From CAZGUX01 sp046160045 (GTDB lineage Bacteria > Acidobacteriota > Terriglobia > Bryobacterales > Bryobacteraceae): a DNA stretch of 64,000 bases. The stretch lies in the NCBI GenBank assembly GCA_046160045.1, contig JBJXGR010000329.1:1-64000 (forward strand), written 5' to 3'. Both the position numbers and the translations under genes were made by a program. Positions 39,269 through 47,803 of the stretch are shown one piece after another. Position 1 is the first letter of the stretch. Every line of letters begins with the position of its first letter. A model generated the notes under the pieces. That model worked only from the letters and a program-made list of their open reading frames with translations. It made no database searches and had not been told where the DNA came from.

Positions 39269-40462
39269 GTGCGCTCAATCGAGTGGGCCCTGCTGGCGAT
39301 CGCCGTCGCGACCACGTTCGCGCTGGGGGGGACACCGGCCCTCGCCTGGTCATCGGCGGGCGCAGCCGTATCGCTCGTGGCGGCCCTCGCCTGGTCCCAC
39401 AAAGATTCCATGGGCTTGGGCTGGTTCCTCCGCGCACCTGCGCTCCTGCTGGTCTACGCCGCCATCCGGACTCCCTGGAGCGAAGTGCCCGCGCGTTCGG
39501 TGTACTGGGTCTCTCTTTGGGTAAGTTACGTCGCCGCGGCGTCGGTGGCGTACCTCTGCGAACGCCGGAGCGGCGCCGTCATCCTACGCTACGGGCTGAT
39601 CGGGCTGGCGGTGTGTGAAGCGGCCTACGGGCTGTCCCAGTATTTAACCGGGCACCAGCAGATCTTCTGGTACGTCAAGACCAAATACCTGGAAGACGCG
39701 ACCGGCACCTATTTGAATCACAGCCATTTTGCCGGCCTGTTGACGCTCGCGATAGGCCCGACGCTGGCGGCCGCCGTGACTCGCAAGTCGTCCGGGGGGT
39801 TCTATTGGCTGGCCACCGTCGTACTCCTGCTGGCGGTGGCCTTTTCCCGCTCGCGCGCGGGAATTGTGTGCGCCCTGGCCGCCGCCGTAGCGTGCGGGGC
39901 CTATCTCGCCGCCGTCACGCGGCGCAGGCAAGTTGCGGCCGCTGTGGCTCTCCTGCTGATCGCGACGGCCGGCTATGGCGCCTGGATCGGCCTCGATCCG
40001 GTGGCGCATCGCTTTCTGTTCTTCGAACGGCCCGGATACCTCAACCAGGAAGGCCGCCTGACCATCTGGCGGGACACCTGGCGGCTGGTGGAAGTCCGGC
40101 CGTGGTTGGGATGGGGGCCGGGCACGTTCCCGGCCGTCTACCCGCTGGTCCGCACCGAGCCCAGCGACCTCCGCTGGATGGAGGCTCATAACGACTACCT
40201 GCAAATCACGAGCGAACTGGGACTGGTGGGGGCGGCGATCCTGTTTGTCCCCTGGTGGACTCTGATCGGCTTGCTGTTCGTCGCTGCGTGGCGTGCCCGG
40301 GATGCCTGGAGTGGTGCGATTGCACTTTCCCTGGCGGCGGTGCTGGTCCACTCCGCCGTCGATTTCCACCTGCAGGTCCCAGCCAACGCGCTGTGGCTGG
40401 CGATCGTGACCGGAGTGGCGGCGGGCCGCTTTCTTCGCCTCAAAAAAGCCATGTTAGACTGA
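39269..40462 (+). CDS. O-antigen ligase/polymerase family membrane protein
   Basis: This 397-residue inner-membrane protein has about ten predicted transmembrane helices and the Wzy_C-like loop near residues 200-330: FSRSRAGIVCALAAA, RLTIWRDTWRLVEVRPWLGWGPGTF, and EAHNDYLQITSELGLVGAAI. This is the Wzy/WaaL signature (R..W......P..G.G.G.F, H.N.YL......G..G). It ligates or polymerises glycans for the outer surface. The start is a GTG at 39269 where family similarity begins. No glycosyltransferase cluster is nearby. Confidence 0.88.
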   Translation: MRSIEWALLAIAVATTFALGGTPALAWSSAGAAVSLVAALAWSHKDSMGLGWFLRAPALLLVYAAIRTPWSEVPARSVYWVSLWVSYVAAASVAYLCERRSGAVILRYGLIGLAVCEAAYGLSQYLTGHQQIFWYVKTKYLEDATGTYLNHSHFAGLLTLAIGPTLAAAVTRKSSGGFYWLATVVLLLAVAFSRSRAGIVCALAAAVACGAYLAAVTRRRQVAAAVALLLIATAGYGAWIGLDPVAHRFLFFERPGYLNQEGRLTIWRDTWRLVEVRPWLGWGPGTFPAVYPLVRTEPSDLRWMEAHNDYLQITSELGLVGAAILFVPWWTLIGLLFVAAWRARDAWSGAIALSLAAVLVHSAVDFHLQVPANALWLAIVTGVAAGRFLRLKKAMLD

Positions 40463-40470
40463 GAAAGATC

Positions 40471-40683
40471 ATGGCGAAGATTCCCAACGTGAAGCGTTTC
40501 CGCATTTCGAGCCCCGACGGAACCATGTCCGCCACGCTGATGGCCGTCCTTCCCAAGAGTACGGATCCCGAGGTGTACGTTGCCGAGGCCTCCAAGCGAT
40601 TCGATTGGAAGGGCTGGCAGGAACAGCAGCAGAAGGCCTTCAAGATCCGCGTCGGCCAGCAGAAGCAGAGGAAGTCGAAGTAG
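40471..40683 (+). CDS. small basic hypothetical protein
   Basis: This 70-residue protein is basic at the C-terminus (KIRVGQQKQRKSK) and starts MAKIPNVKRFRISSPDGTMS. The ATG at 40471 is 8 nt after the O-antigen ligase stop, with a GAGAAAG upstream. There is no transmembrane helix. I do not recognise the family. Confidence 0.65.
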   Translation: MAKIPNVKRFRISSPDGTMSATLMAVLPKSTDPEVYVAEASKRFDWKGWQEQQQKAFKIRVGQQKQRKSK

Positions 40684-40685
40684 AC

Positions 40686-41954
40686 TTACAGGCGCGACTT
40701 TACGCTCTTGGAAGCCCGGATGGCTTCCTGGGCGACTTCCGGTTCCACATCATCCGTCAACTTTTCGAGCGGGCCGACGCTCTCGGCCCCTCCGCTCCTG
40801 CCCAGAGCCCGCGCGATGTAAATCTTCTCGTCCTTTGTCCCCGTCGCCAGCACCGGGAGTACCTTCCGGCGGACCTCCTCGTTTCGGGTCAGTTCCTCGA
40901 GCAAAGCGAGCGCTTCGCCCTGGCGGGCCTTCGAATTGAGCGTGTTGATCAGCGTTTGCAGCGGGCTGAACTCCGATAGCTCCAGGTCGCCCAACATCAC
41001 CAGGCCAAACGCCATCGACAGGCGCGCGGACGGCTTCCCTTCGCTCTCGAAGGCCTTTCTCAGGACATCCATGTCCTCTTTCTTCCTCAGCCGTCCGAGG
41101 CCTTCGGCGGCGGCAGAGCGCAGATCCTCATCTTTGTCGGTCAGCATTTGCTGGAACAGCGCCCGGCTGTTGGGATCCGGAATGTGGGCCAGTGCGAACA
41201 GCGCCGCTTTGCGGACATGGGTCTTCTTGGTGCGGCTGTAGACCTGCGCCACGTCGGCGGCGGATTCTTCGGCGCGAAGCAGGCCGGTGGCCTGGATCGC
41301 CGCGATCTGGACCCGCTCATCGAAATCGTTCAGGAGATAGCGGATTCTCGGCGCGGCGCTGCGGTCCTGAATCTTCTGAATCGCCACCAGGCTCTCGTAG
41401 ATCACCTTGGAGTCCTTGGAGCGCATCGCCTCCAGCAACTCCGGTACCGCGGCCTTCCCTCGAAGGATGCCGACAGCGCGCGCCGCATTGGCGCGCGAAT
41501 CCATGGAGGATCCGCCGCGCGAGGTCTTTCCCAGCGTCTCGATCACGTCCGGCCGGACCTGCACGTAGGGCTCCACCACCTGGTCATTCTCACCGGCCGA
41601 GCGGAACGGGACGGCCTTGCCGACGCCGCGAATGCGGGCCGTCAATCCGGTCTGCAGGTACCCGGGCAGGTAGAAGTTCACCAGCCCGTCGGTGGCGCGA
41701 ATCTGAACCTCCGGATGATTGTCCTTCATGGCCTCCAGCAGCGCGTCCAGTCCTTGCGCGCTGTTGATCTCGCCGATGGACTTGGCGGCCTCGGCGCGGA
41801 TCGCCGGATCCTTGTCCTTCAGCAGTTCGCGCAGACGCGGAATGGCCTTGGAACCGTCTTTGGCGATGGCGCGTACGTCCTTGGGTTTCAGTTGCGCGGC
41901 AAGGGGAAGAATCACGAGGCACGTGAGGGCGGCAAACCGGCAGGCAGTCATCAA
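40686..41954 (-). CDS. secreted HEAT-repeat protein
   Basis: This 422-residue protein has a signal peptide (MMTACRFAALTCLVILPLAAQ) and many HEAT-like helical pairs. Examples are AIPRLRELLKDKDPAIRAEAAKSIGEI, GLDALLEAMKDNHPEVQIRATDGLVN, and ALFQQMLTDKDEDLRSAAAEGLGRL. Such solenoids bind protein partners. Its function is unknown. The 3' end is 2 bp from the end of the small basic protein gene (convergent). Confidence 0.85.
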   Translation of the reverse strand: MMTACRFAALTCLVILPLAAQLKPKDVRAIAKDGSKAIPRLRELLKDKDPAIRAEAAKSIGEINSAQGLDALLEAMKDNHPEVQIRATDGLVNFYLPGYLQTGLTARIRGVGKAVPFRSAGENDQVVEPYVQVRPDVIETLGKTSRGGSSMDSRANAARAVGILRGKAAVPELLEAMRSKDSKVIYESLVAIQKIQDRSAAPRIRYLLNDFDERVQIAAIQATGLLRAEESAADVAQVYSRTKKTHVRKAALFALAHIPDPNSRALFQQMLTDKDEDLRSAAAEGLGRLRKKEDMDVLRKAFESEGKPSARLSMAFGLVMLGDLELSEFSPLQTLINTLNSKARQGEALALLEELTRNEEVRRKVLPVLATGTKDEKIYIARALGRSGGAESVGPLEKLTDDVEPEVAQEAIRASKSVKSRL

Positions 41955-41979
41955 TTATCAAGGTAGCAGGAGAGCGGCT

Positions 41980-42786
41980 TCAATAGATCGTCAGCTCCAC
42001 CGGAGCCCCGGCCCCGCAGCCGAGTTGCCGGGCCGCCGAGCCCTGGTTCACCGAGACCTCCAAATATCCTGAGCTGCCGGAGATCAGGCAGGGTTCCCCG
42101 TGCGGGCACTCGGCGTAATTGTGGACGAACTGGCGGACGATCTGAAGGCCCACCTGCATCTCGAAGCGGCCGGCGCCGATCTGCGGGAACTCGTCGAACT
42201 CGAAGTTCGTGATGAGATTGCCGAAGCGGTCAACGTGAAGGATCGCGCCGGTCCAGCCGCGCCTCGCGGTCCGCACGGGTCTTTCGGAGAGAGGCCGCAG
42301 GTAGTCGTCGATGAGTTTGCCAAACCGGGCCGGTGGCACGCCCGCCGCCAGGTGCGCCGCAGTAGGCGCAAAAATGTCGCGGCCGTGAAACGTCTGGCTG
42401 ACCGGTCGAAGCCAGTACTTTTCCGCCGTGACCGCGCGCACTTTGTGCCCGGGTTCACGCGAGAACACCATCGAGAAAATGCCGTTGTCGGGTCCGACGA
42501 AATACTGGCCGGCCGCTTCCATGAGGATAGGCCGGCGCGACGTGCCGACGCCGGGGTCGACCACTGCGATATGCACCGTCTTCGGCGGGAAATAGCGGTA
42601 GGCCTGGGCAAGCACGAAGCCGCCGCTCGAAACCCGATAGGCGCTCACCTCGTGCGACAGATCCACCACGCGCGCGGCGGGCGCGATGCCCACGATCACC
42701 CCTTTCATCGTGCCGACATAGTGGTCGGCTAGGCCGAAATCCGTGGTCAGCGTGATGACGGGAGCGGCAGGTCTGCGGGAAGGCAT
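41980..42786 (-). CDS. S-adenosyl-L-methionine hydrolase (DUF62 family)
   Basis: This 268-residue protein belongs to the SAM hydroxide adenosyltransferase family, which splits SAM to adenosine and methionine. Marks are ITLTTDFGLADHYVGTMKGVI, VDPGVGTSRRPI, the GPDNGIFSMV segment and FHGRDIFAPTAAHLAAG. The conserved Asp of TTDFG, the DNG motif and the FHGRD loop are present. It is divergent from the cysteine desulfurase gene with only 7 bp between the start codons, so each start lies very close to the other's promoter. Confidence 0.92.
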   Translation of the reverse strand: MPSRRPAAPVITLTTDFGLADHYVGTMKGVIVGIAPAARVVDLSHEVSAYRVSSGGFVLAQAYRYFPPKTVHIAVVDPGVGTSRRPILMEAAGQYFVGPDNGIFSMVFSREPGHKVRAVTAEKYWLRPVSQTFHGRDIFAPTAAHLAAGVPPARFGKLIDDYLRPLSERPVRTARRGWTGAILHVDRFGNLITNFEFDEFPQIGAGRFEMQVGLQIVRQFVHNYAECPHGEPCLISGSSGYLEVSVNQGSAARQLGCGAGAPVELTIY

Positions 42787-42793
42787 TGTTACA

Positions 42794-43951
42794 ATGGATC
42801 TCGTGCAGCGTTATTACTTCGACCATAACGCCACGACGCCCGTTTCCGCCGAGGTTTTGGAGGCGCTCGTGCCGTGTTTGGCCGAGGTGTATGGGAACGC
42901 ATCCAGTATCCATCATTTCGGCCAGGTGGCCAAACAGCGCCTGGAGCGGGCCCGCCGCCAAACCGCGGCGCTGTTGAGCGCCAGGCCTCAGGACATTGTG
43001 TTTGTCAGCGGCGGCACCGAGGCCGACAACCTTGCGCTTCTGGGCGCGACCCGGCCGTGCGCCGGCAAGCACGTGATCACCACGGCGATCGAACACCCGG
43101 CCGTTTTGAGCGCCTGCGCCCAGATTGAGCGGGAGGGCGGCGAGGTCACCTGCATACCGGTCGGGTCGAGCGGCGTCGTCGACCCGGATGCCATTCGCGC
43201 CGCGTTGCGCGGCCAGACAGCGCTCATCTCCGTGATGCATGTCAACAATGAACTGGGCACGATTCAGCCGGTACCGGAGATCGCGGCAATCGCGCGTGCC
43301 GCGGGCGTTGTCGTCCACTCCGACGGGGTGCAAGCCGCCGGACGAGTCGACGTGAACGTGGAGAGACTCGGCGTGGATCTGTACTCGCTGAGCGGGCACA
43401 AGATCGGCGCGACGAAGGGCGTAGGCGTCCTTTACGTGAGGAAGGGCACCCACCTCTCGAGCATCCTGTTCGGCGGCAAGCACGAGCGCGAGCGCCGGCC
43501 TGGAACGGAAAACGTTCCGGGCGCCGTGGCGATGGGCCGGGCGGCCGAACTCGCCGGCCAGGACGCCCCAGACCTGGCGTCGCTGCGCGACCGGCTGGAA
43601 ACCGGGATTCTGGAGCGCGTGCCCTCGGTTTACGTGAATGGTGATCGCGCCCGGCGCGCGCCCAACACCACCAACCTGCGCTTCGACTATATCGAGGGCG
43701 AGGCGATGGTGATCGCGCTCGACCTGCGCGGCTTCGCCGTTTCGAGCGGCGCTGCCTGCTCCTCCGGTTCGATCGAGCCGTCGCACGTCCTGACGGCGAT
43801 CGGCCTGCGCCGCGATCAGGCGAAATCGTCCATCCGGTTTTCGTTGGGACGCGGCAACACGCGGGAACAGGTGGACCTCCTGATCGACGCCGTCGTCGAC
43901 GCCGCGGCGCATCTGCGCAGGATTTCGGTGGAGACTCCCGCCCATGCCTGA
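42794..43951 (+). CDS. cysteine desulfurase, tRNA thiolation type
   Basis: This 385-residue PLP enzyme takes sulfur from cysteine and passes persulfide to partners. It has YFDHNATTPVSAEVLE, SGGTEADNLALLGA, the PLP-lysine motif LYSLSGHKIGATKG, and the catalytic Cys in SSGAACSSGSIEPSHVL. It overlaps mnmA by 8 nt. That arrangement, as with YrvO and MnmA of Bacillus, suggests dedication to 2-thiouridine synthesis instead of general Fe-S assembly. The start is the ATG at 42794. An earlier in-frame start at 42743 would overlap the divergent gene. Confidence 0.95.
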   Translation: MDLVQRYYFDHNATTPVSAEVLEALVPCLAEVYGNASSIHHFGQVAKQRLERARRQTAALLSARPQDIVFVSGGTEADNLALLGATRPCAGKHVITTAIEHPAVLSACAQIEREGGEVTCIPVGSSGVVDPDAIRAALRGQTALISVMHVNNELGTIQPVPEIAAIARAAGVVVHSDGVQAAGRVDVNVERLGVDLYSLSGHKIGATKGVGVLYVRKGTHLSSILFGGKHERERRPGTENVPGAVAMGRAAELAGQDAPDLASLRDRLETGILERVPSVYVNGDRARRAPNTTNLRFDYIEGEAMVIALDLRGFAVSSGAACSSGSIEPSHVLTAIGLRRDQAKSSIRFSLGRGNTREQVDLLIDAVVDAAAHLRRISVETPAHA

Positions 43952-45050
43952 CCAGACCATTGCCGTTGCCATGTCGGGCGGCGTGGATAGCTCCGCCGTC
44001 GCCGCCATGCTGGTCCGCGACGGCCATCGCGTCGTCGGCCTGACGATGCAGTTGTGGAATCAGCGGCGTCTCCCGCAGTTGCAGTCCGAGGGTGCGACGG
44101 GACGCTGCTGTTCGCTCGACGACGTTTACGACGCGCGGTGGGTGGCGGAGAAACTGGACATCCCCTACTACGTCGTGAACTTCGAGGAGCAGTTCGAGCA
44201 GCAGGTGGTCAGGCCTTTTGTCGAGGATTACCTCGCCGGGCGAACGCCCATCCCCTGCACGCTGTGCAACAACTTCATCAAGTTCGATCGGTTTCTCGAG
44301 ATGGCGGACTCGGTAGGCGCGGCCAAGATCGCTACCGGCCACTACGCCCGCCTGGGGTTCAATGAAACGTCCGGCCGTTATGAGATGCGCCGCGGAGTCG
44401 ATGCTTCGAAGGACCAGACCTATTTTTTGTGGGGACTCACGCAGGCGCAGTTGGCCCGCACGCTGTTTCCGGTGGGGGAATTCACCAAGCCGGACGTTCG
44501 GAGACGGGCGCAGGAGCTGGGGATTCCGATCGCGGACAAGCCCGACAGCCAGGAAATCTGCTTTGTGCCGAACGGAGATTACGCGGCATTTCTGGACGCC
44601 TACCTGGAGGAACAGGGAACCCCTCGCGACCCGGTGATCGGGAACATCGTTACTGCCGATGGCCGCCTCGTTGGCGAGCACAAAGGCGTGCACCGCTATA
44701 CGGTCGGACAGCGGCGCGGGTTGGGCGTGGCTGTGGGCGAGCCGTTGTACGTGATTGCGACCGAGCCTTCCAGCCAGCGCGTTGTCGTGGGTCGCGATGA
44801 GCACCTGCTGCGTTCTCGCCTGGTGGCCGATGGCGTCAACTGGGTGTCCTGGGAGCCGATTCGGAAGCCCGAGCGGGCGCAGGTGAAGATCCGTAACAAG
44901 CACCTGGCGGCGTGGTCGACGCTATATCCGGCGAGCGATTCCGGGCAGGTGGAGGTGGTCTTCGACGAACCGCAGCGCGCCGTCACTCCGGGTCAGGCGG
45001 CGGTGTTCTACTCGGAAGACGTGGTCATCGGCGGCGGGTGGATCCGGTGA
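43944..45050 (+). CDS. mnmA: tRNA-specific 2-thiouridylase MnmA
   Basis: This 368-residue enzyme inserts sulfur at U34 of Lys, Glu and Gln tRNAs. The PP-loop motif is AVAMSGGVDSSAVAAMLV. The persulfide-carrying Cys pair occurs in TPIPCTLCNNFIKFD and later in PDSQEICFVPNGDY. KDQTYFLWGLTQ and YTVGQRRGLGV are also present. Its ATG overlaps the desulfurase gene by 8 nt. Length is normal. Confidence 0.97.
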   Translation: MPDQTIAVAMSGGVDSSAVAAMLVRDGHRVVGLTMQLWNQRRLPQLQSEGATGRCCSLDDVYDARWVAEKLDIPYYVVNFEEQFEQQVVRPFVEDYLAGRTPIPCTLCNNFIKFDRFLEMADSVGAAKIATGHYARLGFNETSGRYEMRRGVDASKDQTYFLWGLTQAQLARTLFPVGEFTKPDVRRRAQELGIPIADKPDSQEICFVPNGDYAAFLDAYLEEQGTPRDPVIGNIVTADGRLVGEHKGVHRYTVGQRRGLGVAVGEPLYVIATEPSSQRVVVGRDEHLLRSRLVADGVNWVSWEPIRKPERAQVKIRNKHLAAWSTLYPASDSGQVEVVFDEPQRAVTPGQAAVFYSEDVVIGGGWIR

Positions 45051-45093
45051 AGAGATGCCCTTTCCTCAACCCGTGTGGGGCGGCCCTTCAGGC

Positions 45094-45111
45094 GGCGCGC
45101 TTTAGCGCGCC
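45094..45111. repeat. 7-bp hairpin GGCGCGC-TTTA-GCGCGCC
   Basis: A perfect inverted repeat (GGCGCGCTTTAGCGCGCC) lies in the 127-bp gap between mnmA and the acyltransferase gene. A T-run is lacking, so it is unlikely to be a Rho-independent terminator. The surrounding GC-rich text (GTGGGGCGGCCCTTCAGGCG) looks like another dispersed palindromic repeat family, but only this copy is in the window. Confidence 0.45.
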
Positions 45112-45177
45112 CTTCGGGTGTTCCGTGGCGCCGGTGTCCGGCCGGCCCTGCGGATCGAAGGTCGGCCCCAACCTCTG

Positions 45178-46077
45178 ATGCAGCAGCGCTCCGCGGTTCG
45201 CAACTGGGCCGAGTACCTCTGCGCGCGCCTTCTGGTGGGCAAGCTTGCCTGCTTACCCCGGCCCCTGGCCGAGGTGGTCGCCCGCGGAGTGACCCGCTGC
45301 CTCGACGGGGCCGTTCCGCGAATGCGCGCCGTCGCGATGCGCAATCTCGAACTGGCCTTTCCGGAGATGCCGGAGGACCGCCGCGGCAAAATCGTGGATG
45401 GCGTCTACCGCTCGCTGGCGCGCCAGTTGGTCGTCTTTTCCCGCTTTCCCCGAATCGATCGCCGGACGGTCTCCCGTTGGATCCGTTACGAAGGGTTCGA
45501 ACATTTCGAGGAAGCGCGGCGGCACGGCAAAGGCGTTCTGTTCGCCACGGCCCACTTGGGCTGCTGGGAGCTGAGCGCGTTCTCCCATGCCCTGATGGCT
45601 TCCCCGATGCACGTCGTCGTGCGGCCGCTCGACAACCCGCTGCTCGACGGCTGGATCGAATCGCGCCGCTCGCTTTCCGGAAACCGAATCATCGGCCGCG
45701 GCGAGTACGCCCGTTCCATCCTGCGCGCGCTCCATAACAACGAAGCCGTGGGCATTCTGATCGACCAGAACGTGGCCGCCGGCGAAGGCGTGTTTGTGGA
45801 CTTTTTTGGCGTCCCCGCATGCGCCGGGAGCGCGTTCGCGCGCTTTGCGGCGCACTCCGGCGCCACGGTGATTCCCGGATTCGCCCTGTGGGAGCCGCTC
45901 GAACAGCGCTTTGTCCTCAAGTTCTATCCGCCCGTCCCGGTCACCGGCGACATGGTTGCGGACACCCAGGCGCTGTACCGGCAACTCGAATCGGTCATCC
46001 GCCAGTACCCGGATCAGTGGCTGTGGATCCATCGGCGGTGGAAGACGAGGCCTCCGGGAGGAACTCCCGTCTACTGA
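45178..46077 (+). CDS. lysophospholipid acyltransferase family protein, LpxL-like
   Basis: This 299-residue membrane-associated acyltransferase probably adds a fatty acid to lipid A or a related lipid. The catalytic HX4E motif is in ATAHLGCWELSAF. Marks of the LpxL/HtrB group are RMRAVAMRNLELAFPEM, LGCWE, IDQNVAAGEGVFVDFFG and WLWIHRRWKTRP near the end. The ATG at 45178 is used. Family members act on the cytoplasmic face of the inner membrane. Without other lpx genes nearby the exact acceptor is unknown. Confidence 0.88.
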   Translation: MQQRSAVRNWAEYLCARLLVGKLACLPRPLAEVVARGVTRCLDGAVPRMRAVAMRNLELAFPEMPEDRRGKIVDGVYRSLARQLVVFSRFPRIDRRTVSRWIRYEGFEHFEEARRHGKGVLFATAHLGCWELSAFSHALMASPMHVVVRPLDNPLLDGWIESRRSLSGNRIIGRGEYARSILRALHNNEAVGILIDQNVAAGEGVFVDFFGVPACAGSAFARFAAHSGATVIPGFALWEPLEQRFVLKFYPPVPVTGDMVADTQALYRQLESVIRQYPDQWLWIHRRWKTRPPGGTPVY

Positions 46078-46131
46078 CGGGAACTCAGCTCTCATAGCTC
46101 AATTTCAGCGTAAGTGTTACTTTGGGAGGTT

Positions 46132-47802
46132 ATGCCGGAACAAAAACTCCAGGTCATTCCCCTGGGCGGCCTGGGTGAGTTTGGGATGAATATCATGGCC
46201 ATCCGTTATGGCGACGACATCATCGTCGTCGACGCGGGCATGATGTTTCCCGAAGACGAGTTGCTGGGCGTCGATATCGTCACGCCCGACCTGACCTTCC
46301 TGAACGAGCACGCGAGCCAGGTGCGTGCGCTGATTCTTACGCACGGCCACGAAGATCACATCGGGGCCGTCCCGTATTTCCTCGCCGATTTCAACGTGCC
46401 CGTCTATGGGACGCCGTTCACGCTGGCCCTGGTGGAACGCCGCCTGGAGGAGCATGAGCTCGGCGAGGAGCCCAGGCTAAAGCCGGTCCAGCCGAAGGAG
46501 GTCCTGGAGATCGGACCCTTCAAGGTCGAGTTCATCCACGTCACGCACTCCATTCCCTCCGCCGTCTGTCTGGCCATTACCACGCCCCTCGGCGTGATCG
46601 TGCATTCCGGCGACTTCAAGGTCGATCCCACGCCCCTCGACAACGAGCCCTTCGACCTGCACAGCCTCGCCGAGTACGGCAAGCGCGGCGTGTTGCTTCT
46701 GCTTTCGGACTCGACCAACGTCGACCGGCCGGGGTACACCGAGTCGGAACGGGCCGTACGCCCGCGCATGGAAGACATCTTCAACCGCACCGAGCGCCGG
46801 TTAATCCTGTCCTGCTTCAGTTCGTCGATTCATCGCATTCAGATGGCGATGGAGCTGTCGGCCGAGTTCGGGCGGAAAGTGGCGCTGGCCGGCCGCAGCA
46901 TGATCGCGACCGTCGAGATTGCCCACTCGCTCGGGCTGCTGGAGATTCCCGACGCCTTGCTCATCCGTCCGCAGGACGTGGACTCGACGCCGGCCAAGAA
47001 GGTCACGGTGCTGATCTCCGGCACCCAGGGTGAGCCGATGTCGGCTTTGTCTCGCGTCGCCGTCGACAACCACAAGCACATCTCCTGCCGGGAAGGCGAC
47101 ACCGTGGTGCTGAGCGCCCGCATCATTCCCGGCAACGAGAAAGCCATCTTCCGTATGATCGACCATCTATCGCGGCGCGGCGCCGACGTCATCTACGGCA
47201 ACATGACTCCTCCGATCCATGTGTCCGGCCATGCCAGCCAGGAGGAACTGGCTCTGATGCTGAACCTGCTGCGGCCCCGCTACTTTGTGCCCATTCACGG
47301 CGAGTACCGTCAACTGGCCAAGCATGCCAAACTGGCCCAGCACTTCTCGGGCTCCGGCCTCGAAAAGACCTTCATCATGGAGACCGGCGACGTGCTCGAA
47401 CTGGATCACTTTGGCGCCCGCAAGTCGGGCCGCGTCACTGTCGGCCGTGTCTGCATCGACTCCGGAACGGTGGACGAGGTGGTGGAGGATGTGGTGATCC
47501 GTGACCGCCGCCTGCTGTCGGAAGACGGCATCGTCCTGCCCATCATCGCGATCAACAAGCACACCGGGCGCGCCGAGACCCTGCCGGAAATCGTGACCCG
47601 CGGTTTCTCGATCGCCGATGAGAGCAACGGGCTGTTGCAGAGCGCCCGCCAGGTCGTGGCCAACACCCTCGCGGCTTCGTCGACCGAAGAGATAGCCGAC
47701 TGGGGCGTCATCAAGGAAAAGATCCGTACCGACCTCAAGCGGTTCATCGCCAAGCAGACCTCGCGGCGCCCCTTGATCATGCCGGTGATCCTGGAAGTAT
47801 AG
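46132..47802 (+). CDS. rnj: ribonuclease J
   Basis: This 556-residue β-CASP metallo-β-lactamase ribonuclease has 5'-3' exo- and endonuclease activity on mRNA. The zinc motif HGHEDHIGA, IHVTHSIPSAV, IVHSGDFKVDPTP, and SDSTNVDRPGYTESE are present. The β-CASP region has CFSSSIHRIQMAMELS, the domain link STPAKKVTVLISGTQGEPMSAL and HVSGHAS, and the PIHGEYRQL histidine loop. The ATG at 46132 is used although the GGGAGG site is only 2 nt away. A GTG at 46114 is an alternative. The FAD-oxidase gene begins 1 nt after its stop. Confidence 0.95.
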   Translation: MPEQKLQVIPLGGLGEFGMNIMAIRYGDDIIVVDAGMMFPEDELLGVDIVTPDLTFLNEHASQVRALILTHGHEDHIGAVPYFLADFNVPVYGTPFTLALVERRLEEHELGEEPRLKPVQPKEVLEIGPFKVEFIHVTHSIPSAVCLAITTPLGVIVHSGDFKVDPTPLDNEPFDLHSLAEYGKRGVLLLLSDSTNVDRPGYTESERAVRPRMEDIFNRTERRLILSCFSSSIHRIQMAMELSAEFGRKVALAGRSMIATVEIAHSLGLLEIPDALLIRPQDVDSTPAKKVTVLISGTQGEPMSALSRVAVDNHKHISCREGDTVVLSARIIPGNEKAIFRMIDHLSRRGADVIYGNMTPPIHVSGHASQEELALMLNLLRPRYFVPIHGEYRQLAKHAKLAQHFSGSGLEKTFIMETGDVLELDHFGARKSGRVTVGRVCIDSGTVDEVVEDVVIRDRRLLSEDGIVLPIIAINKHTGRAETLPEIVTRGFSIADESNGLLQSARQVVANTLAASSTEEIADWGVIKEKIRTDLKRFIAKQTSRRPLIMPVILEV

Positions 47803-47803
47803 T

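Noticed and set aside
45094..45111. Rho-independent terminator after mnmA
   Set aside because: The hairpin is perfect but is not followed by a T-run, so a dispersed palindrome is more likely.
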